DNA from: Bacteroides stercorirosoris
GTDB lineage: Bacteria > Bacteroidota > Bacteroidia > Bacteroidales > Bacteroidaceae
Direction: 5' to 3'
Assembly: GCF_900142015.1 (NCBI RefSeq)
Contig: NZ_FQZN01000013.1
Span: 1-64,000 of the forward strand
DNA: 64,000 nt
Part shown: positions 19,940-29,405 of the stretch, one piece after another
Numbering within the stretch: position 1 is the first letter of the stretch
Layout: each line of letters starts with the position of its first letter
Program-made: the position numbers and the translations under genes
The notes under the pieces: model-generated
Told to the model about the DNA's origin: nothing
Database searches by the model: none
What the model saw: only the letters and a program-made list of their open reading frames with translations

Positions 19940-21034
19940 TTATAAATATTTTATGGGGTTGGTGTTTGCTTTGCACTGTTGCAGGGCAAGGCTTGGAAAC
20001 AACTCCCGGATTATTGTATAGAATATCTCTTTCGTATATTGTTCACTTTCATAGTGTCCTATCTCTGCCAGCAGGATGTCCGTATCATGGCCGAAGTAGT
20101 CGTGATACTTGATTTCCCCGGTGATGAACACGTCTGCGCCGTTACGTATGGCAAGCGGCATCAGGAATGCTCCGGCTCCTCCACACAGGGCTACAGTCTG
20201 TATTTCGCGTCCATTCAGCTTGTTATGCTTCAGGCAGCCCACTTCAAAGGTCTTCTTGATGCGTTTCAGGAATTCCAGTTCCGTTTCCGGTACTTCCAGT
20301 TCACCGATAACTCCCGATCCTGCCTGTGCCCAACTGTTCTGAAGGGGATACAAATCGAATGCGGGTTCCTCGTATGGGTGGGCGTTCAACAGAGCCTTGA
20401 TAGCTTCTCCTTTTTTGTAGGCAGGCAGCACGGTTTCTATGCGCACTTCCCTTTCCGTATGCAGCTCTCCTATGTTTCCACAGAACGGATGGCTACCCTC
20501 CCGGGCACGGAAGGTTCCCTCTCCTTCTATATTATAGCTGCACATATCGTAATTTCCTATGCAACCGCATCCGGCCGTAAACAGGGCTTTCCGTACATCT
20601 TCCGCTTGTTCCACCGGAACAAAGGTCACCAGCTTCAGTAGAGCGTTTTCCTTGGGTTCCAGCACACGCACGTTACTCAATCCTATTTTCTCGGCAATCT
20701 TGAAGTTTACTCCACCCGGTGCATTGTCCAGATTGGTGTGTGCGGAATAAATCACGATGTCGTTCTTTATTGCTTTCATGATACAACGCTCCACATAGTC
20801 CCTGCCTGTGATGGATTTATATCCTTTGAATATCAACGGATGGTGGGATATGACGAGATTGTACCCTAACGCTATCGCTTCGTCCAGCACGTTTTCAGTA
20901 ACGTCAAGACACAACAAAGCCCCTGTTGCTTCCGCTTCTGTCAATCCGATTTGCAGGCCGACATTATCAAATCCGTCTTGCAATGGCAGAGGCGCGAACC
21001 GTTCAAGGGCGCTTACTATTTCCTTAATTTTCAT
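19940..21034 (-). CDS. Nif3-like dinuclear metal centre protein
   Basis: 364 residues (start MKIKEIVSAL). This is the long form of the YbgI/DUF34 family with an inserted PII-like middle domain. Metal-binding histidines are visible in the LVISHHPLIF and GEIKYHDYFG segments, together with YSAHTNLDN. Sometimes annotated GTP cyclohydrolase I type 2, but the biochemical role is not settled. Leads the pair with the zinc-ribbon gene. Confidence 0.88.
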   Translation of the reverse strand: MKIKEIVSALERFAPLPLQDGFDNVGLQIGLTEAEATGALLCLDVTENVLDEAIALGYNLVISHHPLIFKGYKSITGRDYVERCIMKAIKNDIVIYSAHTNLDNAPGGVNFKIAEKIGLSNVRVLEPKENALLKLVTFVPVEQAEDVRKALFTAGCGCIGNYDMCSYNIEGEGTFRAREGSHPFCGNIGELHTEREVRIETVLPAYKKGEAIKALLNAHPYEEPAFDLYPLQNSWAQAGSGVIGELEVPETELEFLKRIKKTFEVGCLKHNKLNGREIQTVALCGGAGAFLMPLAIRNGADVFITGEIKYHDYFGHDTDILLAEIGHYESEQYTKEIFYTIIRELFPSLALQQCKANTNPIKYL

Positions 21035-21140
21035 TATGTAACAGAAAATTTCGCTGCAAATATAGTAAAAATACACTGAATATCTGACCGTTTTACTATT
21101 TTTTAGTATATTTGTTCTGATAATTGTAAAACTTAGTACG

Positions 21141-21548
21141 ATGAAAGCACTGCTTTTCTTGTTTTCTGCACTAATGTGCGTCTTGTTTTCATGTCAGCCT
21201 TCACCTAAAGTCCAGAATGAAGGTGATAGTGATGCACAAGAGGTATTTGTGGATACTACTCCGAAAGCGACGGCTATATTCTGGGTGGACAAGAATAAGA
21301 AGCTGCCTGGTTATATGTCCGGCAAACCGGTTCCTATACGCACCTTGAAGGCACAAGTTGAAATAGATACGGTGGGATGTATCGAAGTGCTTTCCTATGT
21401 GAAGCCACAGACAGAATCGGTAAAAAAGCATATCAACCGTTGTCTTGAAACGTTTCGGGTAAAGAAAGTGCTGATGGATAGCGCTTATATCAATCCGGGT
21501 ATACAGTATGTGCAGATTCGCTATACTCCCTCTAAAATAAAAGATTAA
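21141..21548 (+). CDS. Small lipoprotein of unknown function
   Basis: 135 residues with a lipoprotein signal (VLFSC, lipidated C18) and an exported region of about 115 residues. The C-terminal part (VKKHINRCLETFRVKKVLMDSA) has the look of a DUF4891-type Bacteroides protein, from memory only. It is convergent with the FetB-like permease and the two genes overlap by 4 bases at their stops. No functional clue. Confidence 0.7.
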   Translation: MKALLFLFSALMCVLFSCQPSPKVQNEGDSDAQEVFVDTTPKATAIFWVDKNKKLPGYMSGKPVPIRTLKAQVEIDTVGCIEVLSYVKPQTESVKKHINRCLETFRVKKVLMDSAYINPGIQYVQIRYTPSKIKD

Positions 21549-22354
21549 CGGTTTTTCTTCTTTTCTTTCTTCTCAACCATAACCTCCAGCAACTTCCCGT
21601 TGGCATCGAACGACTTGCGGGAAGCCAGTGAAATGGTAATCATCAGCGAAAGCATGGATGCCGTGAAAGTTATCACCATAATCATCATCTGATACTTGAT
21701 GGCTACATTCGGGCTACTGCCTCCCAGAATTTGTCCGATCATTGTGCCGGGAAGTGCCACCAGTCCCATTACGGCTATGTTTGCAATCAGCGGGCTAAAC
21801 GACTTAATGATAGCTTGTTTAATGAAAGGTGCCTGTGCCTCTGCCCTTGTGGCGCCATTGCCAAGCAGATAGCGATAGAGCTGTTGTTCCCGCTTCAGTC
21901 CGCTGTAATAAGCATTCAGCGCAACCACATTGCTGGATAGCATATTCCCCATCAGAATGCCGAATATCGGAATAAAGTATTGTGCACTGAACACATTTTC
22001 CAGTCGCAATACGATGGCAATGAAGTACATACCGACGCAGACCACACTGCACAGGAAGCCGACGGAAATAGGAATGAACAGTATTTTCCGCTTCAACTGG
22101 GTGCGTGCCACCGCTGTTTGGGCGGCAACGAATATCATGATAATCACCCACAGGAAGTTTATCCAGGGGTTATTCCACAAAAACAGGTATTTCAGGTAGA
22201 TGCCGATAAAGAAAAGCTGCACAATCATGCGTGCAATGCCGATAACAGTGACCCACAGCAGTCCTGTCCTGAACTTCCACAAGTAGAACAGCGGAATGAG
22301 CAGCAACAGCAAACCGATGGCCAGACTGGTATATGATATGTCAATCGTTCCCAC
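21545..22354 (-). CDS. fetB: ABC exporter permease, FetB/YbbM (UPF0014) family
   Basis: 269 residues with about seven membrane spans and the conserved family stretch GNMLSSNVVALNAYYSGL. In E. coli the FetAB pair is linked to iron export under oxidative stress. The best start is a GTG at 22354, 15 bases after the stop of the ATPase gene. Second gene of a two-gene operon. Confidence 0.88.
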   Translation of the reverse strand: MGTIDISYTSLAIGLLLLLIPLFYLWKFRTGLLWVTVIGIARMIVQLFFIGIYLKYLFLWNNPWINFLWVIIMIFVAAQTAVARTQLKRKILFIPISVGFLCSVVCVGMYFIAIVLRLENVFSAQYFIPIFGILMGNMLSSNVVALNAYYSGLKREQQLYRYLLGNGATRAEAQAPFIKQAIIKSFSPLIANIAVMGLVALPGTMIGQILGGSSPNVAIKYQMMIMVITFTASMLSLMITISLASRKSFDANGKLLEVMVEKKEKKKNR

Positions 22355-22369
22355 TTCTTAATGTTTTAA

Positions 22370-23005
22370 TCACAACGTTATCATTTGGTTACATCCTTGC
22401 GCAAAGCCCTGGTCATGGGAAATGGCAAGGATGGCACTCCCCTTTCTCATCTGCTTCCGGAAGAAGGCGAGCACCTTGTCTGTAGAGTCCGGGTCCAGTG
22501 CCGAAGTCGGCTCGTCCACCATCAGCAACGGTTTTTGCATCATGGTGGCTACGGCAATCATGATGCGTTGCCGTTGTCCGCCGGAGATTTCATTCACGCG
22601 TTTGTCGTACACTTCTTCTTCCAGCCCCAGTTCTGCAAAGCAGGCAAAGAGTTTATCGAGCGAAAAGGGAGTGGCGCGGTTCGCTTTCAGGTTGAACGGA
22701 AGTTGCACCATTTCCTTCACCCACTCCGATGGAAGCGCCAGTTCTTGCGGTATCCATGCCACTTGGCGGCGTATATGGTCGATAGTTGCCTTTTCCAGTA
22801 AGATATTGTTGACGATGATGCGCCCTGCTTTGAGGGGTACGAATCCCAGGATCGCATTCAGCAAAGAAGTTTTTCCCCGCCCCGATTGTCCGGAAATGCA
22901 GGCTATTTCTCCTTCGTGCAATTGTAAGCAAAAGCCGGAAAAGAGTGTGTCTTCTCCGAAAGCGATGCATGCGTCCTCTATCTGAAGTATAGTTTCGGTC
23001 TCCAT
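22370..23005 (-). CDS. fetA: ABC exporter ATP-binding protein, FetA/YbbL-like
   Basis: 211 residues from the ATG at 23005 (METETILQIED). Walker A GQSGRGKTS, signature ISGGQRQR and Walker B LLMVDEPTSALD are all present. Partner of the FetB-like permease. A perfect -7-like box (TATATTTG, 23013-23020 on the minus strand) lies only 7 bases before this ATG, so the transcript would be almost leaderless unless another promoter is used. Confidence 0.9.
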   Translation of the reverse strand: METETILQIEDACIAFGEDTLFSGFCLQLHEGEIACISGQSGRGKTSLLNAILGFVPLKAGRIIVNNILLEKATIDHIRRQVAWIPQELALPSEWVKEMVQLPFNLKANRATPFSLDKLFACFAELGLEEEVYDKRVNEISGGQRQRIMIAVATMMQKPLLMVDEPTSALDPDSTDKVLAFFRKQMRKGSAILAISHDQGFAQGCNQMITL

Positions 23006-23074
23006 TTGCAAGCAAATATAGAAAGGAATTCTGAGAAAATGGCGGATTATTAGCCGAAATAAGTATCTTTAAAT

Positions 23075-23147
23075 AAGATAAGCTGCATTTCGGCAGAACT
23101 TTTTCATGCTTGCATGAAAGTTCTGCACTCAAATTGCATTATCTTTG
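23075..23147. repeat. Bacteroides intergenic repeat, copy 1
   Basis: A 73-base unit beginning AAGATAAGCTGCA and ending TTGCATTATCTTTG, with an inner palindrome around CATGCTTGCATG. The two ends are roughly inverted. A second copy follows 12 bases later. Confidence 0.65.
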
Positions 23148-23159
23148 ACTTTAAAAGCG

Positions 23160-23231
23160 AAGATAGGCTGCACCTCAGCAGTAAAAATAAGCAAGCTTAT
23201 TTTGTACTGCCTTCGGTTTGCACTATCTTTG
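23160..23231. repeat. Bacteroides intergenic repeat, copy 2, ending in a -7 box
   Basis: A 72-base unit beginning AAGATAGGCTGCA and ending TTTGCACTATCTTTG. It has the same outline as copy 1 but a different central palindrome (AATAAGCAAGCTTATT). Its right end supplies TATCTTTG (23224-23231), a perfect TAnnTTTG box 28 bases before the ATG of the DUF2148 gene. Confidence 0.65.
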
Positions 23232-23259
23232 CTATCAGTTTTTAATAAAAGTGAGAATT

Positions 23260-23802
23260 ATGATACAGAACGAACGTGCAAGCCGACACGAACATGTGTT
23301 GGATGTGGCAAGGCAGATGATGACCGCTGCCCGCACTGCGCCTAAGGGCAAAGGTGTTGATATTATTGAGATTGCGATGGTTACCGGTGACAGTCTGAAG
23401 GTATTGTCGGACAAGATGGTGGCTATGGTGGAAGAACATGGAATGAAGTTCTTTCTGCGTGATGCGGCAAACATTTTGCAGGCGGAGTGCGTAATAATAA
23501 TAGGTACGCGCGAGCAGGCGCAAGGGCTGAATTGCGGACATTGCGGATATCCCACGTGTGCCGGTCGGCCTGAGGGTGTGCCTTGTGCTATCAATTCTGT
23601 GGATGTCGGCATAGCTATCGGCTCGGCTTGTGCCACGGCGGCCGATTTGCGTGTAGATACGCGCGTCATGTTCTCTGCCGGACTTGCCGCGCAGCAATTG
23701 GAATGGTTGCCCGGTTGTAAATCGGTGTATGCTATTCCGGTCAGCGCATCATCCAAGAACCCGTTCTTCGACCGGAAACCGAAAGAGGAGAAGAAAGAAT
23801 AA
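23260..23802 (+). CDS. DUF2148 ferredoxin-domain protein
   Basis: 180 residues. The cysteine pattern LNCGHCGYPTC plus GVPCA suggests an iron-sulfur cluster, as proposed for this family in anaerobes. A second conserved block, GSACATAADLRVDTR, follows. Function unknown. The gene starts just after two intergenic repeats, the second of which ends in a promoter-like box. Not obviously linked to its neighbours. Confidence 0.8.
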   Translation: MIQNERASRHEHVLDVARQMMTAARTAPKGKGVDIIEIAMVTGDSLKVLSDKMVAMVEEHGMKFFLRDAANILQAECVIIIGTREQAQGLNCGHCGYPTCAGRPEGVPCAINSVDVGIAIGSACATAADLRVDTRVMFSAGLAAQQLEWLPGCKSVYAIPVSASSKNPFFDRKPKEEKKE

Positions 23803-23848
23803 CGTGATACGTAAATGATAATTCATCATTTGAATATTACTCAATTAA

Positions 23849-23892
23849 ATTTTCTCTACTGGCAAAATATTTTTCTCCAGTTGGGAAAATAA
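23849..23892. repeat. Two-unit 21-bp palindromic repeat
   Basis: TTTTCTC at 23850 and again at 23871, each followed 10-12 bases on by a complement-like CAAAAT or GAAAAT. Only two units, in an AT-rich gap upstream of aguA, so it may be chance. Confidence 0.3.
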
Positions 23893-23940
23893 AAAAACTA
23901 TTATATCACTTTCCTTTTTACGCGTTACTTAATAAATATA

Positions 23941-24978
23941 ATGAGCAATAAGTATCTGAAAAACAGTCTTCCTGCCGAATGGGCATCACAAAGTGGCATA
24001 CAACTGACCTGGCCTCATGCCGAAACAGATTGGGCATATATGCTTACCGAAGTAAGGTCGTGCTTCACTGCCATTGCCCGCGAGATAGCTAAACGGGAAT
24101 TACTTCTGATTGTGACTCCCGAACCGGAGGAAGTCAGAAAGCAAATCTCAGCTACCGTTAACATGGAAAATGTCCGTTTCATGGAGTGTGAAACGAATGA
24201 TACCTGGGCACGTGATCACGGGGCAATCACCTTGCTCGATACAGACGGTCCTTCCCTTCTCGATTTTACTTTCAACGGGTGGGGATTGAAATTTGCTTCG
24301 GACAAGGATAACCTGATTACCCGCCAGGCCGTGGAAGCAGGTTTTCTGAATGGCCGCTATGTAAATCGTCTCGGTTTTGTCCTCGAAGGCGGTTCCATTG
24401 AGAGTGACGGGCAGGGGACACTGCTTACCACTTCTGAATGTCTGCTTTCCCTCAATCGTAACGGGCAGATGAGCCGCGATGAAATCGAAGCATATCTTTG
24501 CTCCGTATTTCATCTGCAACGTGTGCTTTGGCTCGACCACGGATATCTGGCGGGAGACGATACGGACAGTCATGTCGACACTCTCGCCCGCCTTTGCTCG
24601 CCGGATACCATTGCCTATGTGCAATGCACCGATACGCAGGACGAGCACTACGAAGCCCTCCACCGGATGGAAGAACAACTGAAAACCTTCCGTACCATAA
24701 GTGGAGCCCCCTATCGCCTGTTGGCATTACCCATGGCGGATAAGATTGAGGAAGAAGGAGAACGCCTCCCCGCTACGTATGCCAATTTCCTGATAATGAA
24801 CGGTGCCGTGCTCTATCCTACTTATCGCCAACCGGAGAATGATACCCGTGCCAAAGAAGTCTTGCAGGAAGCTTTTCCCGAACACGAGATTGTCGGTATT
24901 GATTGCCGGGCATTAATCAAGCAGCACGGTTCCCTTCATTGTGTAACGATGCAATATCCTACAGGAGTATTGAAATAA
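23941..24978 (+). CDS. aguA: Agmatine deiminase
   Basis: Converts agmatine to N-carbamoylputrescine. 345 residues with guanidino-modifying-enzyme motifs: ETNDTWARDHG, VLEGGSIESDG, the histidine of DDTDSHVD, and the catalytic cysteine in GSLHCVTMQYP near the C-terminus. The next gene, 12 bases on, is the partner amidase, so the pair makes putrescine from agmatine. Confidence 0.93.
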   Translation: MSNKYLKNSLPAEWASQSGIQLTWPHAETDWAYMLTEVRSCFTAIAREIAKRELLLIVTPEPEEVRKQISATVNMENVRFMECETNDTWARDHGAITLLDTDGPSLLDFTFNGWGLKFASDKDNLITRQAVEAGFLNGRYVNRLGFVLEGGSIESDGQGTLLTTSECLLSLNRNGQMSRDEIEAYLCSVFHLQRVLWLDHGYLAGDDTDSHVDTLARLCSPDTIAYVQCTDTQDEHYEALHRMEEQLKTFRTISGAPYRLLALPMADKIEEEGERLPATYANFLIMNGAVLYPTYRQPENDTRAKEVLQEAFPEHEIVGIDCRALIKQHGSLHCVTMQYPTGVLK

Positions 24979-24990
24979 AACAGAAGAAAT

Positions 24991-25875
24991 ATGAGAAAAA
25001 TAAAAGTCGGTATTATCCAGCAAGCCAATACATCAGACCTTCGTACGAACCTGATGAACCTGGCTAAAAGTATAGAAGCCTGCGCCGCCCACGGTGCCCA
25101 ACTGGTGGTTTTGCAGGAATTGCATAACTCCCTGTATTTCTGCCAGACCGAAAATACGCAATTGTTTGATTTGGCGGAAACGATTCCCGGCCCTTCCACC
25201 GGATTTTACTCCGAACTGGCTGCGGCCAATAAAATAGTATTGGTAACCTCTTTGTTTGAGAAGCGTGCACCGGGACTTTATCATAACACCGCCGTTGTTT
25301 TCGACCGCGATGGAAGCATCGCCGGAAAATATCGTAAGATGCATATTCCCGATGATCCGGCCTATTATGAAAAGTTCTATTTCACACCCGGTGATATAGG
25401 ATTCGAACCCATTCAGACCTCTATCGGCAAACTGGGTGTGCTCGTTTGCTGGGATCAGTGGTATCCTGAAGCTGCCCGTCTTATGGCACTGAAAGGTGCT
25501 GAACTGCTGATATATCCCACCGCCATCGGCTGGGAAAGCAGCGATACCGATGATGAAAAAGCGCGTCAGCTCAATGCCTGGATTATTTCTCAGCGTGCCC
25601 ATGCCGTAGCCAACGGATTGCCGGTCATCTCCGTCAACCGTGTCGGTCATGAACCCGATCCGTCTAAGCAGACTAATGGCATCCGGTTTTGGGGAAATAG
25701 TTTTGTGGCAGGTCCGCAAGGCGAATTCTTGGCACAAGCCGGAAACGATCATCCGGAGAATATGGTAGTGGAAATAGATATGGAACGTTCTGAAAATGTC
25801 CGTCGTTGGTGGCCTTTCCTGCGCGACCGCCGCATTGATGAATATGGAGGATTAACGAAGCGCTTTCTTGATTAG
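24991..25875 (+). CDS. aguB: N-carbamoylputrescine amidase
   Basis: Nitrilase-superfamily enzyme of 294 residues that hydrolyses N-carbamoylputrescine to putrescine. The Glu-Lys-Cys triad is visible as the E of LQELHNSLYF, the K of GKYRKMHIPDD and the C of VLVCWDQWYPEA. Co-transcribed with aguA. It ends 6 bases from the convergent GtrA gene. Confidence 0.94.
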   Translation: MRKIKVGIIQQANTSDLRTNLMNLAKSIEACAAHGAQLVVLQELHNSLYFCQTENTQLFDLAETIPGPSTGFYSELAAANKIVLVTSLFEKRAPGLYHNTAVVFDRDGSIAGKYRKMHIPDDPAYYEKFYFTPGDIGFEPIQTSIGKLGVLVCWDQWYPEAARLMALKGAELLIYPTAIGWESSDTDDEKARQLNAWIISQRAHAVANGLPVISVNRVGHEPDPSKQTNGIRFWGNSFVAGPQGEFLAQAGNDHPENMVVEIDMERSENVRRWWPFLRDRRIDEYGGLTKRFLD

Positions 25876-25881
25876 CAACGG

Positions 25882-26268
25882 CTATTTGAACGTCACTTTC
25901 TTGTTCATTATGAAGTTCACTCCTCCGTAAATGAACAATCCCAGGAACTGGGCAAGATATTCATCGCAGTTCAGTCCCTCCACCAGTACTACAAGAAACA
26001 GGAATTGTGCCAGATAGGCCATTCCGAAAGCGATAGAAAAGAGCAACGCCTGTCTCCAGGTATTGCTCTTCTTTTCTTTCTCCAAAGGGAATATCCAGTG
26101 CTTGCACCAGATGAAATTATGAGTCTGTGCGACTATATATGCTGTTATGTTTGAAAGCATATAGTCGATGTCCAGTTCGTCCATCATCAGCCAGATGACT
26201 GCGGCTGTAATCAAGGCATTCAGTGTGCCGATTACCGCAAAGCGGAAGATGCGTCTGGACTCTTTCAC
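25882..26268 (-). CDS. GtrA-family membrane protein
   Basis: 128 residues with four predicted membrane spans. The family pattern is visible in FAVIGTLNALITAAVIWLMM and in the last span with NFIMNKKVTFK. GtrA proteins are associated with flipping or transfer of lipid-linked sugars, but no glycosyltransferase is adjacent. GTG start at 26268, with AGGAG about 16 bases upstream, 15 bases after aspS. Probably in the aspS transcript. Confidence 0.82.
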   Translation of the reverse strand: MKESRRIFRFAVIGTLNALITAAVIWLMMDELDIDYMLSNITAYIVAQTHNFIWCKHWIFPLEKEKKSNTWRQALLFSIAFGMAYLAQFLFLVVLVEGLNCDEYLAQFLGLFIYGGVNFIMNKKVTFK

Positions 26269-26283
26269 AGCAGGATATTGCTC

Positions 26284-28041
26284 CTATTCCTTTATGTCAA
26301 CAATTAAATTCAGTTCATCCAATTGCGACGGGTCAAGTGCTGCGGGAGCGTCCAGCATCACATCGCGTCCGCTGTTGTTCTTCGGGAACGCGATGCAGTC
26401 ACGAATACTATCCAGTCCGGCAAACAGAGATACCCAACGGTCAAGGCCATATGCCAGACCACCATGAGGAGGTGCACCATATTTAAATGCATTCATCAGG
26501 AAGCCGAATTGTTCTTCCGCTTTTTCCGGAGTGAAGCCCAGGATTTCGAACATCTTTGCCTGCAACTTCGGATCGTGAATACGGATAGAACCGCCACCAA
26601 CTTCCACACCGTTGATAACCATATCGTAAGCATCAGCACGTACTGCTGCCGGATCAGTATCCAACAGGTCGATATCCTCATCTTTCGGATGCGTGAACGG
26701 ATGATGCATAGCCATCAGGCGATTTTCCTGTTCGCTCCATTCAAACATCGGGAAGTCAACCACCCACAGGCATGCGAAGGTGTTCTTGTCGCGCAGACCT
26801 AACTGGTTACCCATTTCCAGGCGGAGTTCGCAAAGTTGTTTACGCGTCTTCATGGCGTCGTCACCGCTCAATATCAAAATCAGATCACCCGGTTTAGCAC
26901 CGAAAGCTTCCTTCATCTTTTGCAGTACTTCCTGCGTATAGAATTTGTCAACGCTTGATTTTACGGTTCCATCTTCTTCTATACGGGCGTAAACCATGCC
27001 TTTTGCACCAATTTGCGGTCTCTTTACGAATTCCGTCAGTGCGTCCAGCTGCTTGCGGGTGTAGTGTGCGGCACCTTCAGCACAGATACCACCGATGTAT
27101 GCGGCATTGTCAAATACGGAGAAGCCATGACCTTGCAATACGTCCATCAGTTCCACGAACTTCATACCGAAACGCAAGTCGGGTTTGTCGCTACCGTAAT
27201 ATTTCATGGCGTCGGCCCATGCCATACGCTGGAATTGTCCTTCCAACTCTACACCGCGGATTTCTTTGAAAAGATATTTCGTCATGCCTTCAAACAGGTT
27301 GATAATGTCATCCTGTTCTACGAAAGACATTTCACAGTCGATTTGTGTAAATTCCGGCTGGCGGTCGGCACGAAGGTCTTCGTCACGGAAACACTTGGCA
27401 ATCTGGAAGTAACGGTCGAAACCGGATACCATCAACAACTGCTTTAAAGTCTGCGGGCTTTGTGGCAGAGCATAGAACTGTCCCGGATTCATGCGTGAAG
27501 GCACAACAAAGTCGCGGGCGCCTTCCGGGGTAGAACCTACCAATACAGGAGTTTCCACTTCAATGAAACCTTGACTGTCCAGATAACGGCGTACTTCAAT
27601 CGTCATTTTATGGCGGAGTTCCAGATTCTTACGCACAGACGGGCGGCGTAAGTCCAGATAACGGTATTTCATGCGGATATCATCGCCTCCATCTGTGTTG
27701 TCTTCGATAGTGAAAGGAGGAGTCAGCGCTGCATTCAGTACATTCAGTTCCGATACGATGATTTCGATGTCTCCGGTCGGGATATTGGTGTTCTTGCTGA
27801 AACGCTCGTTCACTGTTCCGGTAATCTGGATAACGAACTCGCGTCCCAGGCGGTTGGCGCTTTCGCAAAGTGCCGCGTCCACCTCTTCGTTGAAAACTAA
27901 CTGGGTGATGCCATAACGGTCACGGAGGTCTATGAAAGTCATGCCTCCCATTTTGCGGCTGCGCTGTACCCAACCTGCCAGCGTTACTTGCTTATTGACG
28001 TCGGAGATACGGAGTTCCCCGCAGGTATGTGTTCTAAACAT
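26284..28041 (-). CDS. aspS: Aspartyl-tRNA synthetase
   Basis: 585 residues, bacterial-type class II synthetase: N-terminal OB-fold anticodon domain ([20 protein letters not shown]), motif 2 [18 protein letters not shown], the GAD insert, and motif 3 [19 protein letters not shown]. Intact and typical. The leader contains an AT-rich direct repeat (28045-28079, repeats of ATTATAA) and a -7-like box TATTTTTG (28119-28126). Confidence 0.96.
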   Translation of the reverse strand: MFRTHTCGELRISDVNKQVTLAGWVQRSRKMGGMTFIDLRDRYGITQLVFNEEVDAALCESANRLGREFVIQITGTVNERFSKNTNIPTGDIEIIVSELNVLNAALTPPFTIEDNTDGGDDIRMKYRYLDLRRPSVRKNLELRHKMTIEVRRYLDSQGFIEVETPVLVGSTPEGARDFVVPSRMNPGQFYALPQSPQTLKQLLMVSGFDRYFQIAKCFRDEDLRADRQPEFTQIDCEMSFVEQDDIINLFEGMTKYLFKEIRGVELEGQFQRMAWADAMKYYGSDKPDLRFGMKFVELMDVLQGHGFSVFDNAAYIGGICAEGAAHYTRKQLDALTEFVKRPQIGAKGMVYARIEEDGTVKSSVDKFYTQEVLQKMKEAFGAKPGDLILILSGDDAMKTRKQLCELRLEMGNQLGLRDKNTFACLWVVDFPMFEWSEQENRLMAMHHPFTHPKDEDIDLLDTDPAAVRADAYDMVINGVEVGGGSIRIHDPKLQAKMFEILGFTPEKAEEQFGFLMNAFKYGAPPHGGLAYGLDRWVSLFAGLDSIRDCIAFPKNNSGRDVMLDAPAALDPSQLDELNLIVDIKE

Positions 28042-28147
28042 CTTGATAATTATAAATTATGAATTATAAATTATAAATTGGCTGCGCTGTCAGGCGCATG
28101 CTTATTGCTAATGGCGTGCAAAAATACAGATTTATTTTATAAAAAAC

Positions 28148-29191
28148 TCAGATTTTCGTTAACTTCTTAATCTGTTCTTTACTCTTGTCCAGTATCATCT
28201 TATTCTTATGGGCAATGTCCTCCACGATGGCCTCATTAATCTGTTTCAAGCCGTTGATGTAATCCTGTGCCCGTTGCAAGACGTTCGAAGAATCTTTTTC
28301 GGCATAGCGGGGTATGATAACCTGCAATCCCTCTTTGATTACTTTCACGTCGATGTTTTCACCCATCATCATCGGATCGCCGTCAAAGTGCACTACTCCC
28401 GGCTTGGTGCGGTGGATGCGCAGAGTCTGGCAACGGAAAGTCTTGATACGGCTATTCTGGTCTATCGTCTTGTTGAACAGCTGGAAAGATAATGCAGGCA
28501 CATCCAGCACCGTGAAAGGCTCCAGGATGGTCACATCCAGCAATCCGTCCGTCAGAGTGGCTTGCGGGGCTATGTATGCATTGTTACCATATTGTGAGGC
28601 ATTGCCACAAGCTATCAGGAACGCTTTATACTTTAATGTACCGTCTTCCGTTTCCAGCTCATAAGTTTCGGGTTGGTATTTCAGACTTTCCAGCAAGGTC
28701 TTTTCTAAATAGGTAAGAGGTCCTCTCCTGCCCGCCTTAGCGAATTTCAGGCTGACAAAGGCGTCAAAACCTACTCCGCATGTGCAGAAGAAAGGCACAT
28801 CATTGATTTTTCCGTAATCAATGACGTCCATAATCCCCTCATTAATGATTTCGATTGCTTTTTTCGGCTCCATCGAGATTTGCAGATGGCGCGCCAGTCC
28901 GTTTCCCGAACCGCAGGGAATGATTCCTAATGCCGTTTTTGTATGCACCAGCGAACGGGCAATTTCGTTAATCGTGCCATCTCCGCCAATAGCTACTACC
29001 GCATGCACGCCTTCCTTGGCTTTTTGTGCGGCAATTTCAACGGCATGTCCGGCATATTCTGTGTACACCACTTCTTTGGCATACTTCGTCTGATCCAGCT
29101 TTTCATCGAGCAGATGGAGGATTTGCTCTTTACTCTGCGTACCGGATTTCGGATTTATAATGAATGATATTTTCTTTTTTTCTTCGTCCAT
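28148..29191 (-). CDS. Diacylglycerol/sphingoid lipid kinase family protein
   Basis: 347 residues with the catalytic-domain motif GGDGTINEIARSL, the GSGNGLARHL loop and the C-terminal beta-sandwich (VHFDGDPMMMGE). The family phosphorylates diacylglycerol, sphingosine or related lipids. It is divergent from serine palmitoyltransferase, 214 bases away, so a sphingoid or ceramide substrate is plausible here (inference from position). A -7 box TACTTTTG (29227-29234) precedes it. Confidence 0.85.
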   Translation of the reverse strand: MDEEKKKISFIINPKSGTQSKEQILHLLDEKLDQTKYAKEVVYTEYAGHAVEIAAQKAKEGVHAVVAIGGDGTINEIARSLVHTKTALGIIPCGSGNGLARHLQISMEPKKAIEIINEGIMDVIDYGKINDVPFFCTCGVGFDAFVSLKFAKAGRRGPLTYLEKTLLESLKYQPETYELETEDGTLKYKAFLIACGNASQYGNNAYIAPQATLTDGLLDVTILEPFTVLDVPALSFQLFNKTIDQNSRIKTFRCQTLRIHRTKPGVVHFDGDPMMMGENIDVKVIKEGLQVIIPRYAEKDSSNVLQRAQDYINGLKQINEAIVEDIAHKNKMILDKSKEQIKKLTKI

Positions 29192-29329
29192 GCAAGGGGT
29201 ATTTCACTATGCAATTATTTAAATGGCAAAAGTAATATAAATACTTGAATTTTTAGTCATAGAGAGACTTTTAATCCACAGGCAAATATATTTTTTAGTA
29301 GAAAAAGAACATATAAACACATATTTTGC

Positions 29330-29337
29330 TATCTTTG
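29330..29337 (+). promoter_or_regulatory. -7 box upstream of serine palmitoyltransferase
   Basis: TATCTTTG matches TAnnTTTG, 68 bases before the start. The -33 TTTG is not evident. Confidence 0.4.
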
Positions 29338-29405
29338 CCCCCTGTTTTCAAAAGGCTTATAATTTAGGAGTTAAATATTTCATACTATTATATAATAAAC
29401 ATTTC

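Noticed and set aside
18991..20112. Long open frame (373 codons) opposite the zinc-ribbon and Nif3-like genes
   Set aside because: It is antisense to two well-supported genes, is rich in Ser/Leu/Phe as expected of a shadow frame, and shows no domain.
28045..28079. Regulatory element in the AT-rich direct repeat before aspS
   Set aside because: Simple low-complexity ATTATAA repeats, without palindromic structure or clear spacing.
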